NCBI GenBank assembly: GCA_031177845.1
Contig: JAPSGG010000009.1
Coordinates: forward strand, 1-12,719
Direction of reading: 5' to 3'
Length of the DNA stretch: 12,719 nt
Origin: Chromatiales bacterium
GTDB taxonomy: Bacteria; Pseudomonadota; Gammaproteobacteria; JACCYU01
Part shown: piece by piece, positions 6,633 through 12,719 of the stretch
Numbering within the stretch: the first letter of the stretch is position 1
Layout of the letters: each line of letters starts with the position of its first letter
The notes under the pieces: model-generated
Seen by the model: only the letters and a program-made list of their open reading frames with translations
Database searches by the model: none
What the model was told of the DNA's origin: nothing
Program-made: the position numbers and the translations under genes

Positions 6633-6725
6633 GGTGCGGGTGAACCCCCAATAAGAACCCAGGGATGAGCCATGGGTCGCCCCAGCCACGCTGCCACTAG
6701 CAAAAATAGGACTGAGGAGCATGTG

Positions 6726-7241
6726 ATGAGCTCGCATCAGCAAGTGCCAGCCGGTGGGTCGCTGCGTTACGCGTGGCTGGTGGTCGGCCTGCTGACGGTG
6801 GCGTATGTATTCTCGTTCGTCGATCGCCAGATCCTGACCCTCATGGTAGGGCCGATCCGCCAGGATCTAAGCATCAGCGATACCCAGATGAGCCTCCTGA
6901 TGGGGTTCTCCTTTGCCCTGTTCTACACCATCTGCGGCATTCCCCTGGGACGCCTTGCCGACCGCGGCAGCCGGCGCGCGCTGGTCTGGTCGGGGGTTGG
7001 TGTTCTGGAGCGTGATGACCGCCGCGTGCGGGCTGGCGCAGCGATACTGGCATTTGTTCGTGGCGCGGATCGGGTAGGGGTTGGCGAAGCGGCTCTCTCG
7101 CCAGCCGCTTACTCGATGATCGCGGACTACTTTTCACGCGAGCAACGGGCGACTGCGATCAGCGTCTACTCGATGGGCATTTACGTTCGGTCCGGGCTAG
7201 CGTTTCTTATTAGCGGGCAGGTTGTTAAGTTCGCCGAGGTC
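6726..7241 (+). pseudogene. MFS transporter, N-terminal half (truncated, frameshifted)
   Basis: The start is ATG 6726, with GAGGAG at 6714-6719; an upstream in-frame ATG at 6672 lacks such a signal. The start of a 12-helix major facilitator is clear: helix 1 (YAWLVVGLLTVAYVFSFVDR), helix 2 near residues 54-72, and motif A GRLADRGSRR at 75-84. Near 6999-7004 one extra base shifts the frame, and a missing G at GGG 7072-7074 restores it. The codons between encode junk (LERDDRRVRAG), while the +1 frame reads FWSVMTAACGLAQRYWHLFV, the expected helix 3-4. Afterwards VGVGEAALSPAAYSMIADYF and a helix-5 segment follow. Homology ends at about 7241, after roughly 170 of about 430 residues, where it runs in frame into a regulator tail. 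It would have exported or imported the substrate of the neighbouring enzymes (inference). Confidence 0.8.
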
Positions 7242-7590
7242 CATGGCCCCTTGCTGCTGCCGTTGCTGGGCGAGGGCGAGGCACCTTTGGCTCTGTCCGT
7301 GCGAGACCGTTTGCAAGAGCACTACTGCGAGGCCGTAGCGCGTCTCACTGGGGCCTATCAGCGGGACGGAGATCATGAGAGCTCCGTGGGATTATTCAGG
7401 CAGGGACTCTCGATGGACGAGTTGCATAAGGATTCCTATCAGGGCCTCATGCATGGTTACTTGGCACTGAACAGACCCCGCTGATGCCCGGCAGATCTTC
7501 GAGTCCTGCAAGCGCCGGCTCGGCATCCGCCTAAACCGCAAGCCCTCGGCCACGACGGTCGCGTTGTTTGAATCGGTCCAGGGTGCGTGA
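7242..7590 (+). pseudogene. C-terminal BTAD remnant of a second SARP/STAND regulator
   Basis: Starting near HGPLLLP, this stretch aligns with the last ~110 residues of the intact regulator at 959-4141. Shared segments include RDRLQ, GDHE, YQG, LNRP and CKRRLGIRLNRKPSA. By hand count about 62 of 97 positions are identical. An extra C in CCCC at 7476-7479 creates the TGA at 7482; in the shifted frame it continues as ADARQIFESCKRRLG to a TGA at 7588-7590. The NTPase, helical middle and winged helix are all missing. Because it joins the MFS fragment in frame, a deletion between a transporter gene and a downstream second regulator gene explains it best. The residual protein has no DNA-binding domain. 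Confidence 0.82.
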
Positions 7591-7598
7591 AAGAAGGT

Positions 7599-7627
7599 GT
7601 CAGTCAGGTGGCCTGGCGGCAACTGAC
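7599..7627. terminator. possible bidirectional terminator between convergent genes
   Basis: GTCAGT (7599-7604) and ACTGAC (7622-7627) can pair across a short inner CAGG/CCTG stem. The site lies in the 52-bp gap between the rightward pseudogene and leftward mtdB, where a shared terminator is expected. There is no T-run on either side, so this is weak. Confidence 0.25.
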
Positions 7628-7642
7628 TACGCACGCTAATGT

Positions 7643-8506
7643 CTACTCCGCGGCCATTTCTTTCGCGATTGCGTAGATCTCCTCGGCGTCTATGATCTGA
7701 TCGTTGCGGTCGAACAATTGCGCGATGCACGTACGATGGACCTTGAGTTTCAGCGCACCCAGTCCAATCGCACCAATAGCCTTCTTGCCGTGGCGCTCCT
7801 TGATCTTGTCCATCATGTCCACGCCTTCAAGCCCAAGTGGCGGTGTCGCATTGGTGTCGGCCATGGCTTCGATCGTGGGGTTGTCGCGCCAGTGTTCCTC
7901 GTTCAAGATCTGCACGCCACCTGCACCTGCGCCGAATACAATCTGAGCGCCCTTCAACGCCTTGGCTCGAGATGCTTCATCGGCCGCTGCGGCAGGTTTG
8001 ATCTCAACGTCGAAACGCTCCCGAATCAGTTTGCACGCAGCTTGCGAGCGCTTCATATCGCGTGAAGTGATGGTCACCTCCGCGCCTTCCTTCGCGAGCA
8101 GCGCCGCGGCGCGTTGGCCCACCGGGCCCGTGCCAGCAAGCACGACTGCGCGTTTGCCAGCAAGTGGAATGGCAGTGCTAAGCAGCGCGACGCCGGCTGC
8201 GGCAGTCGTGTTGCTGCCGTTGCTGTCGAACATGACCGATACCCGGAAGTCGGCGAAAAATTTCTTGCGCACGGCCTTGAGCAGATTCTGGCCGGCTTCC
8301 ATGTTGCTGCCGCCGATGAATAGTGCAGTAAACTTCTTCTCCTTCGGTGAGCGCGTGAAAATTGCGCCATCGATTAGCGGCCCGACGTTATTGGGGTTCA
8401 GCCCACCGTAGGTCTTCACGTGGTCGGCACCGCCATCGTAAGCGACGACGGTGTCGAATACGCTGGGAATGGGGTCGGTGTCGAGTTGAAACAGCAATTT
8501 CTTCAT
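7643..8506 (-). CDS. mtdB: methylene-tetrahydromethanopterin dehydrogenase MtdB
   Basis: This 287-residue cytoplasmic enzyme oxidises methylene-H4MPT to methenyl-H4MPT with NAD(P)+, a step in formaldehyde oxidation to formate in methylotrophs. Recognition rests on near family-wide segments: MKKLLFQLDTDPIPSVFDTV, YDGGADHV, VMFDSNGSNTTAAA (91-104), a GTGPVG nucleotide loop (125-130), and the C-terminal LKLKVHRTCIAQLF. Length matches the family. The frame stays open 45 codons further upstream, but those codons come from the palindromic repeat at 8531-8605 (VIPAQAEIQ), so the ATG at 8504-8506 is the start. MtdA is the alternative, but the opening FQLDTDPIPSVFDTVVAYDGGAD favours MtdB. It is the last of three leftward one-carbon genes; the repeat separates it from ppc. 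Confidence 0.92.
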   Translation of the reverse strand: MKKLLFQLDTDPIPSVFDTVVAYDGGADHVKTYGGLNPNNVGPLIDGAIFTRSPKEKKFTALFIGGSNMEAGQNLLKAVRKKFFADFRVSVMFDSNGSNTTAAAGVALLSTAIPLAGKRAVVLAGTGPVGQRAAALLAKEGAEVTITSRDMKRSQAACKLIRERFDVEIKPAAAADEASRAKALKGAQIVFGAGAGGVQILNEEHWRDNPTIEAMADTNATPPLGLEGVDMMDKIKERHGKKAIGAIGLGALKLKVHRTCIAQLFDRNDQIIDAEEIYAIAKEMAAE

Positions 8507-8530
8507 AAGGCACTCGCGGCTCTCCCGAGC

Positions 8531-8605
8531 GTCATTCTGGCCAGGGATTGGCCAGAACCCAGTACCAGGGATGGAATTCTGGATTTCGGCTTGCGCCGGA
8601 ATGAC
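8531..8605. repeat. REP/MITE-like palindromic intergenic repeat
   Basis: This is a 75-bp element bounded by GTCATTC and GAATGAC. It holds a perfect hairpin (TTCTGGCCA / TGGCCAGAA, 8535-8557) and a second imperfect one (TTCGGC / GCCGGAA, 8585-8600). Translated leftwards it gives VIPAQAEIQ, the tell-tale peptide of a repeat family scattered widely in proteobacterial genomes. It lies between ppc and mtdB, where it may act in mRNA 3'-end stability or attenuation. Confidence 0.8.
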
Positions 8606-8660
8606 AACGGGGTTACACCCTTGATTACTGAACCAGCACACCAGCCCTGCTGCATTTTAC

Positions 8661-11444
8661 TTATCCCGTCCACCCCAGGCCGGAGGCTACGCAGTTGATC
8701 GAAAGCAGCAACGAGATCAGATATTCCTGCCGACGTGGATCGCTCCTATCGGTGCTGCGGAAGCGCTTGATCAGTGTGACCTGCTCGTGTCCCACGTGGT
8801 TGAGGGTGGAAAGTCGCCTTCCGATGCGCTCGCGGTATTGCGGGAAGCGTGCGCAGATCTCTTCCGTGCCGTTGACCGCGAGCACCGTATTGACCGTGCG
8901 GTGATACTCGTCTTCCACCAGCTTGAAGATTCGATCGCGCAGTTCGCGATCCGGCACGAGCTCGGCGTACGCGCAGGCGATGTCGAGATCGACCAGTGGA
9001 AGTGTCTTCTCCACTTCATCGATGATCAGCCTGAACAGGCGCGACTCATTGAACATGCGCCGTAACAGGTTTTCGCCCGATTCGCCGCGCACCGCAACGA
9101 TCTGCTCCAGCGCGGTGCCTACCCCGTACCATCCGGGGATCACCATGCGGTTTTGGCTCCACGCGAAGACCCAAGGGATCGCGCGCAGATCTGCCAGAGT
9201 CGTGGCCCCGGTGCGTCGGGCCGGTCGCGAGCCAATATTGAGTCTCGCGAGCTCGTCCACCGGACTTGCTGCCTGGTAGAAGTCGACCAGGCCGGGTTGT
9301 TCGATCAGGTTTCGGTAGGCAGTAAAGGAAAGACCCGACAGGGCCTCCATGACTTCGTCGAAATCCGGATTTGTCTGTAACTCTTGCTCGCGCCCCGACA
9401 TCAGGCTGTGTTCCAGGACGCTGGCGCATAGTAGTTCCATCTGATATTGCGCCACGCCCCGATTCGCGTATTTGCCCGATACCACCTCGCCCTGTTCGGT
9501 GACGCGCATGCGGCCGTGGATCGTGCCTGGCGGCTGCGCGGCGATTGCCCGGCCGGTGGGTGCGCCGCCGCGTCCCACCGATCCGCCGCGGCCGTGGAAG
9601 AAGGAGATCGGCAGACCGCGTTCTTCGCCGACTTTCTTTAATCGTGTCTGCGCCTTGGAGACTTCCCAGATAGAGCACAGGAATCCACCGTCCTTATTAG
9701 AGTCGGAATAGCCGACCATCACCTCCTGCACGCCGCCAAGCTCGCGCAGCAGAGTGCGCCTCACCACCGGCACGCCGAGGAGCTCACGCATGATGGAGGG
9801 CCCGTTGCGCAGATCCTCGATGGTCTCGAGCAGCGGGATCACCATCAATTCACAGCTCTCGACGTTATCGCGGTCGGAAAATAGGCCTGCGTACTTGGCC
9901 ATTAGATAAATGCCAAGGACATCCGCGACGGTGCGGGTCATGCTCAACACGAAGCCGCCAAACGCCTGCCGGTCGACACGATCCCGAGTTTCTCGCACCA
10001 GCTTCAGCATTCCTAGCGTCGATTCCGTGGGTTCGGGAAGTCCGAAGGACGGCAGCTCTTCCAATGGGCGCACCAGCTCTGCCAGCAGCCACTGTTTCCA
10101 CTCCTCCGAATCGGGTTTGGGCGGCTCCCGCCCCCCGTTGATCTGCTTGTAAATGTCGGCTAGCGCCGCATTCGTCTTGCCGGTATTCTCGCGCAGGTCC
10201 ATACTGAAGGTGCGAAACCGGAACGCTTCGACTTGCCGCCGCAGGGGCGTGACGATGTCGCGTGCAATGCCTTCACAGCGCGCCCCAGCCAGTCCAACCT
10301 CTAAAGTGCGGAGATCCTCAATCATTTCGTCCGCCGTCGCGTACCGATTCGGGGGCGCGGTTTCGGTGCCGTCTCTATCGGCGGCGGTCGTTGCATCCAG
10401 CTTGCGCAGTATGCAGGTCGTGAACTGCCGAAATACCTCACCCGGATTGCGGGCCGCGATCTGCTCGCCCGCCCCGGAGGCGGCCAGCAGTTTGCTCAAC
10501 GCCTCGCGAAAGCTCTCCGGCACCTCCACCGCGTGTTGTGCCACGCTCAGCTTGTGGCCCACGCGGTGTAACTCCTGCTGGTATCGCGCGATGGACGCTT
10601 GCCGGTACAGGAACAGGATTTCACGCGTGATGTCATTGGTCACAAACGGGTTGCCGTCGCGATCGCCCCCGATCCAGGTGCCGAACTGAAAAATGGATGG
10701 AACGTCAAATTTTTGGTGTGGATAAGTCTCTGTCAGCACCTCATCCAGTCGCGCATGCAGATGAGCCATGCCCTCGAACAGGGCATCGTTGAAGAAGTGC
10801 AGACCCCATTCCGCCTCCTGCCGCACGGTGGGTTTTTCCAGTCGGATCTCGCCGGTCAACCATAGTAGGTCGATCTCGGTGCGCAGATCATCGATCAGCG
10901 CCTTGCGCTCGCGCGGGGTCCAACGGGTCAACTCAATCTCGCGCAGCAGCAAGAAGATCCGCCGATGGATCTCGAGCACAGTGATGCGCTTGGCCTCAGT
11001 AGGATGGGCCGTGATCACCGGGCGGATCTGCGCCGAACCTAGCAGCGCCCGAATTTCTTCAACGGGCGTGCCAGCCTTGATGGCTTCGGAGAATGCATGG
11101 GCGAAGGTGCCGGGGACGTGCTCCGGCCCGCGCTCGGTCTCCGTGCGCCGGAGGTTGCGCATAGCCAGGTTCTGTTCGGCGATCGAGAGCAGCCGAAACC
11201 AGATGCCGTGCGCCTGCAGGGTGCGCAGCAGCAGGGCTTGGTTGCCTTCCGGGATCGGTTTGTTCCCTTTGACGATGGGCTCGATCTCAGGGTTACGCGC
11301 GCGGATGACATCGGCGAATAAGCCGGCTAACAGATCGACGACCTGCTCAGCGTAGTCCGAGTCACCGACGCCTAGCGGCGCACCGGAGTATTCGGCGATA
11401 TTACCTACTGCTTTTCGCTTCATCGATGCGCTGTGCTTCGCCAT
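8661..11444 (-). CDS. ppc: phosphoenolpyruvate carboxylase
   Basis: This enzyme carboxylates phosphoenolpyruvate with bicarbonate to oxaloacetate; in the serine cycle it supplies the second carbon-fixing step. With the start at 11444 (MAKHSASMKR) it has 927 residues, normal for bacterial PPC. The key motifs are present: TAHPTEAKR with catalytic His147, GGDRDGNPFVT (259-269), YSDSNKDGG with Lys584, and the glycine loop FHGRGGSVGRGG (616-627). The frame is open 15 codons further up, but these lie partly in the inverted repeat at 11465-11557; ATG 11421-11423 is another possible start. The C-terminus is GLGWTG, whereas the E. coli enzyme ends RNTG, where the Asn binds the inhibitor aspartate; Trp here suggests weaker aspartate control (inference). 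It lies between mtdB and the hydroxyacid dehydrogenase, all leftward. Confidence 0.96.
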   Translation of the reverse strand: MAKHSASMKRKAVGNIAEYSGAPLGVGDSDYAEQVVDLLAGLFADVIRARNPEIEPIVKGNKPIPEGNQALLLRTLQAHGIWFRLLSIAEQNLAMRNLRRTETERGPEHVPGTFAHAFSEAIKAGTPVEEIRALLGSAQIRPVITAHPTEAKRITVLEIHRRIFLLLREIELTRWTPRERKALIDDLRTEIDLLWLTGEIRLEKPTVRQEAEWGLHFFNDALFEGMAHLHARLDEVLTETYPHQKFDVPSIFQFGTWIGGDRDGNPFVTNDITREILFLYRQASIARYQQELHRVGHKLSVAQHAVEVPESFREALSKLLAASGAGEQIAARNPGEVFRQFTTCILRKLDATTAADRDGTETAPPNRYATADEMIEDLRTLEVGLAGARCEGIARDIVTPLRRQVEAFRFRTFSMDLRENTGKTNAALADIYKQINGGREPPKPDSEEWKQWLLAELVRPLEELPSFGLPEPTESTLGMLKLVRETRDRVDRQAFGGFVLSMTRTVADVLGIYLMAKYAGLFSDRDNVESCELMVIPLLETIEDLRNGPSIMRELLGVPVVRRTLLRELGGVQEVMVGYSDSNKDGGFLCSIWEVSKAQTRLKKVGEERGLPISFFHGRGGSVGRGGAPTGRAIAAQPPGTIHGRMRVTEQGEVVSGKYANRGVAQYQMELLCASVLEHSLMSGREQELQTNPDFDEVMEALSGLSFTAYRNLIEQPGLVDFYQAASPVDELARLNIGSRPARRTGATTLADLRAIPWVFAWSQNRMVIPGWYGVGTALEQIVAVRGESGENLLRRMFNESRLFRLIIDEVEKTLPLVDLDIACAYAELVPDRELRDRIFKLVEDEYHRTVNTVLAVNGTEEICARFPQYRERIGRRLSTLNHVGHEQVTLIKRFRSTDRSDPRRQEYLISLLLSINCVASGLGWTG

Positions 11445-11464
11445 GCTTTTTTGCCCGAGCGTGC

Positions 11465-11557
11465 CTCGCGCAAAGGCGCAAGGACGCAAAGTAGCTTAAT
11501 GCCAAGATCGGTCGGTCGTATTCTCACAACCTTGGCGTCTTAGCGCCTGGGCGCGAG
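11465..11557. repeat. 93-bp element with 27-bp imperfect inverted ends
   Basis: The arms 11465-11491 (beginning CTCGCGCAAAGGCGC) and 11531-11557 are reverse complements at 22 of 27 positions, with about 39 bp between them. The sequence resembles the GCGTCTTGGCGTCTTTGCG-type palindromes seen in many bacterial intergenic regions. It fills the gap between the dehydrogenase gene and ppc. It could fold into a cruciform or a long RNA hairpin and separate expression of the two genes. Confidence 0.7.
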
Positions 11558-11594
11558 AGATCTTGGGCCTATCCCCATCCATAGTAGTTCGATG

Positions 11595-12566
11595 TCAGGC
11601 CACCCGGTCGGGCGGTTCTTGGCCTGCGAAGAAGGCGTCCAGATTCTTGAGGACGCGCTCGCCCATGGCGATGCGGGTCTCGCGAGTGGCGCTGCCGAGA
11701 TGCGGCAGGATGACGACGTTTTCCATCTTCAGCAGGTCCGCGGTGATCTTGGGCTCCTGCTCATAGACGTCCAGTGCTGCCCCCGCGATCTCGCCCGCCT
11801 TCAATGCATCGACGAGGGCCTTTTCATCGACCACATCGCCTCGAGCGCTGTTGATGAGAAACGCATGCGGCTTCATCATGCTCAGACGCTCGGCGTTGAG
11901 CAAATGGTGCGTCGAGGCCCCGCCGGGGCAATGGATGGAGACGAAATCGGATTCCTTTAAGACATCCTCGACGCTGTCACGGCTTTCCGCGCCCAATGCC
12001 TTAGCAATCTCGGGCTCGGGTGGAAAGGGATCGTGAAAGATCACCTGCATGCCGAAGCCGTGATGTGCGCGCTTCGCCACCGCGCGCGCGATGCGGCCCA
12101 TACCGATCAGCCCGAGGGTCTTGCCCGTGACGTGCGCGCCCATCATGTGCGTCGGCCGCCAGCCGGTCCAGTGACCGCCGCGCATATGCCGCTCGCCCTC
12201 GCCCGCGCGCCGCGCGACCATCAGCAGCAGCGTCATCGCGAGATCGGCAGTGGCGTCGGTGAGCACCTCGGGCGTATTGGTGACGATCACATCGTGCGAC
12301 TTGGCGGCTTCTACGTCGATATTGTTGAAGCCGACGCCGAAGTTGCCGAGCATCTTCGCGCGGCGCTTATCGATCCCGATGATCTCAGCGGTCATCTTGT
12401 CAGTCACGGTGGGGCAGACCGCATCGGCGGTCTGCAAAGCCTCTTTGAGCTGTGCGTCGCTCATGGGCTTATCGGTCTCGTTCAGTTTGACATCAAAGCG
12501 CTCTTTGAGCTGCAGCTCCACGGGTTTCGGCCACTTGCGCGTAACGATGACTTTGGGCTTTGCCAT
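11595..12566 (-). CDS. hprA: D-2-hydroxyacid dehydrogenase (hydroxypyruvate/glyoxylate reductase)
   Basis: This 323-residue cytoplasmic enzyme starts at MAKPKVIVTR; AGGAG lies 8 bp before ATG 12566, and the longer open frame lacks such a site. It belongs to the D-isomer-specific 2-hydroxyacid dehydrogenases. It has a substrate part with NFGVGFNNIDVEAA (75-88) and a Rossmann part with GLIGMGRIA (152-160). Asp179 at the end of the second strand (IFHDP) points to NADH. Catalytic Arg242 (SARGD), Glu271 (EQEP) and His289 (PHLGSA) are all present. In the serine cycle this reaction turns hydroxypyruvate into D-glycerate, and the neighbouring ppc and mtdB support that role. The symbol rests on that context: a glyoxylate reductase of the GyaR type cannot be excluded from sequence alone. 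Confidence 0.85.
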   Translation of the reverse strand: MAKPKVIVTRKWPKPVELQLKERFDVKLNETDKPMSDAQLKEALQTADAVCPTVTDKMTAEIIGIDKRRAKMLGNFGVGFNNIDVEAAKSHDVIVTNTPEVLTDATADLAMTLLLMVARRAGEGERHMRGGHWTGWRPTHMMGAHVTGKTLGLIGMGRIARAVAKRAHHGFGMQVIFHDPFPPEPEIAKALGAESRDSVEDVLKESDFVSIHCPGGASTHHLLNAERLSMMKPHAFLINSARGDVVDEKALVDALKAGEIAGAALDVYEQEPKITADLLKMENVVILPHLGSATRETRIAMGERVLKNLDAFFAGQEPPDRVA

Positions 12567-12609
12567 ATTTTTGCTCCTGCTTTTTCTAATCGCGACGTAG
12601 GAGAGATCT

Positions 12610-12684
12610 TCAGATCGCAATTACCTGACCGAAGATCGTGACCCAGCTGTTTGCCCCTACGCGCTTCTCGATAATCAAGCTCAT
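12610..12684 (-). CDS. possible 24-residue ORF coupled to the upstream gene
   Basis: On the minus strand an ATG at 12682-12684 overlaps the TGA of the preceding frame (ATGA), and reads MSLIIEKRVGANSWVTIFGQ plus four residues to TGA. The overlap is typical of translational coupling. It could be a small real peptide, a remnant of a longer gene, or chance. It ends 44 bp before the dehydrogenase start. Confidence 0.3.
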   Translation of the reverse strand: MSLIIEKRVGANSWVTIFGQVIAI

Positions 12685-12719
12685 GCGACCTTGGCTAGGA
12701 CTTCCTTCGCGGTCTTTCC
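12681..12719 (-). CDS. 3' end of an upstream gene (partial, unidentified)
   Basis: Twelve residues, GKTAKEVLAKVA, followed by TGA, read leftward from the window edge. The composition suits the C-terminal helix of an enzyme, and the position makes it the gene before the dehydrogenase in the same leftward cluster. In other serine-cycle methylotrophs, genes such as sga, mtkA or mtkB lie here, but twelve residues do not allow a choice. Confidence 0.4.
   Translation of the reverse strand, partial: GKTAKEVLAKVA

Noticed and set aside
6632..6725. A third SARP-like promoter ahead of the MFS fragment
   Set aside because: No GGNNACC heptamer pair with 11-bp spacing occurs in this gap; the fragment was probably co-transcribed with the upstream genes.
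8507..8641. 45-codon N-terminal extension of mtdB
   Set aside because: It encodes the repeat-derived VIPAQAEIQ peptide, and family members begin at MKKLLFQLD.
11445..11489. 15-codon N-terminal extension of ppc
   Set aside because: It runs into the inverted-repeat element and has no ribosome site; the ATG at 11444 or 11423 is more likely.
1..12719. CRISPR array, transposase, tRNA or rRNA genes
   Set aside because: I found no regularly spaced direct repeats, no transposase motifs and no tRNA-like cloverleaf; the repeats present are isolated palindromes or single pairs.

Overview
The window looks like a piece of a proteobacterial chromosome (GC-rich, probably beta- or gammaproteobacterial; this is inferred from gene types and intergenic repeats, not from a marker gene). 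The organism is very likely a methylotroph. The right 5 kb carries three intact one-carbon genes read leftwards: mtdB (methylene-tetrahydromethanopterin dehydrogenase), ppc (phosphoenolpyruvate carboxylase) and a D-2-hydroxyacid dehydrogenase of the hydroxypyruvate/glyoxylate reductase type. Together they suggest a serine cycle fed by, or running beside, the H4MPT formaldehyde-oxidation route. Two small palindromic intergenic repeats separate these genes, and another reading frame ends upstream of them at the window edge.

The left 7.6 kb, read rightwards, is accessory. It starts with a small lipoprotein gene (278-799). Next is a 1060-residue STAND-type regulator (959-4141) with an N-terminal P-loop NTPase, a helical-repeat middle, and a C-terminal OmpR-like winged helix plus BTAD domain, as in SARP activators. 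Downstream are two nearly identical promoter modules (about 4403-4443 and 5438-5479). Each has two GGNNACC-like heptamers spaced 11 bp apart, a TAGTAT hexamer 10 bp further on, and an inverted GTTACCGATT half-site about 76 bp upstream. This is the layout expected of SARP-type binding sites, so the regulator at 959-4141 is the natural candidate to bind them. The first module drives a small exported protein gene (4502-4855); an 85-residue orphan gene (5021-5278) follows.

The second module drives the ruins of an oxidative or tailoring operon. These are an FAD-dependent monooxygenase N-terminus (frameshifted, cut to about 65 residues), a SnoaL/NTF2-like plus ABM-like fusion protein (two frameshifts), and an MFS transporter front half fused to the tail of a second BTAD regulator (three indels). 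All the indels I can see in this window fall between 5585 and 7479, while large genes on both sides are unbroken. I therefore read this as real local decay. One frameshift lies exactly where an extra C turns a near-palindrome into a perfect 15-bp inverted repeat, the signature of a template-switch mutation.

The most interesting candidate system is therefore a SARP/STAND regulator with a two-promoter regulon, one branch still intact (a small secreted protein) and the other degenerating.
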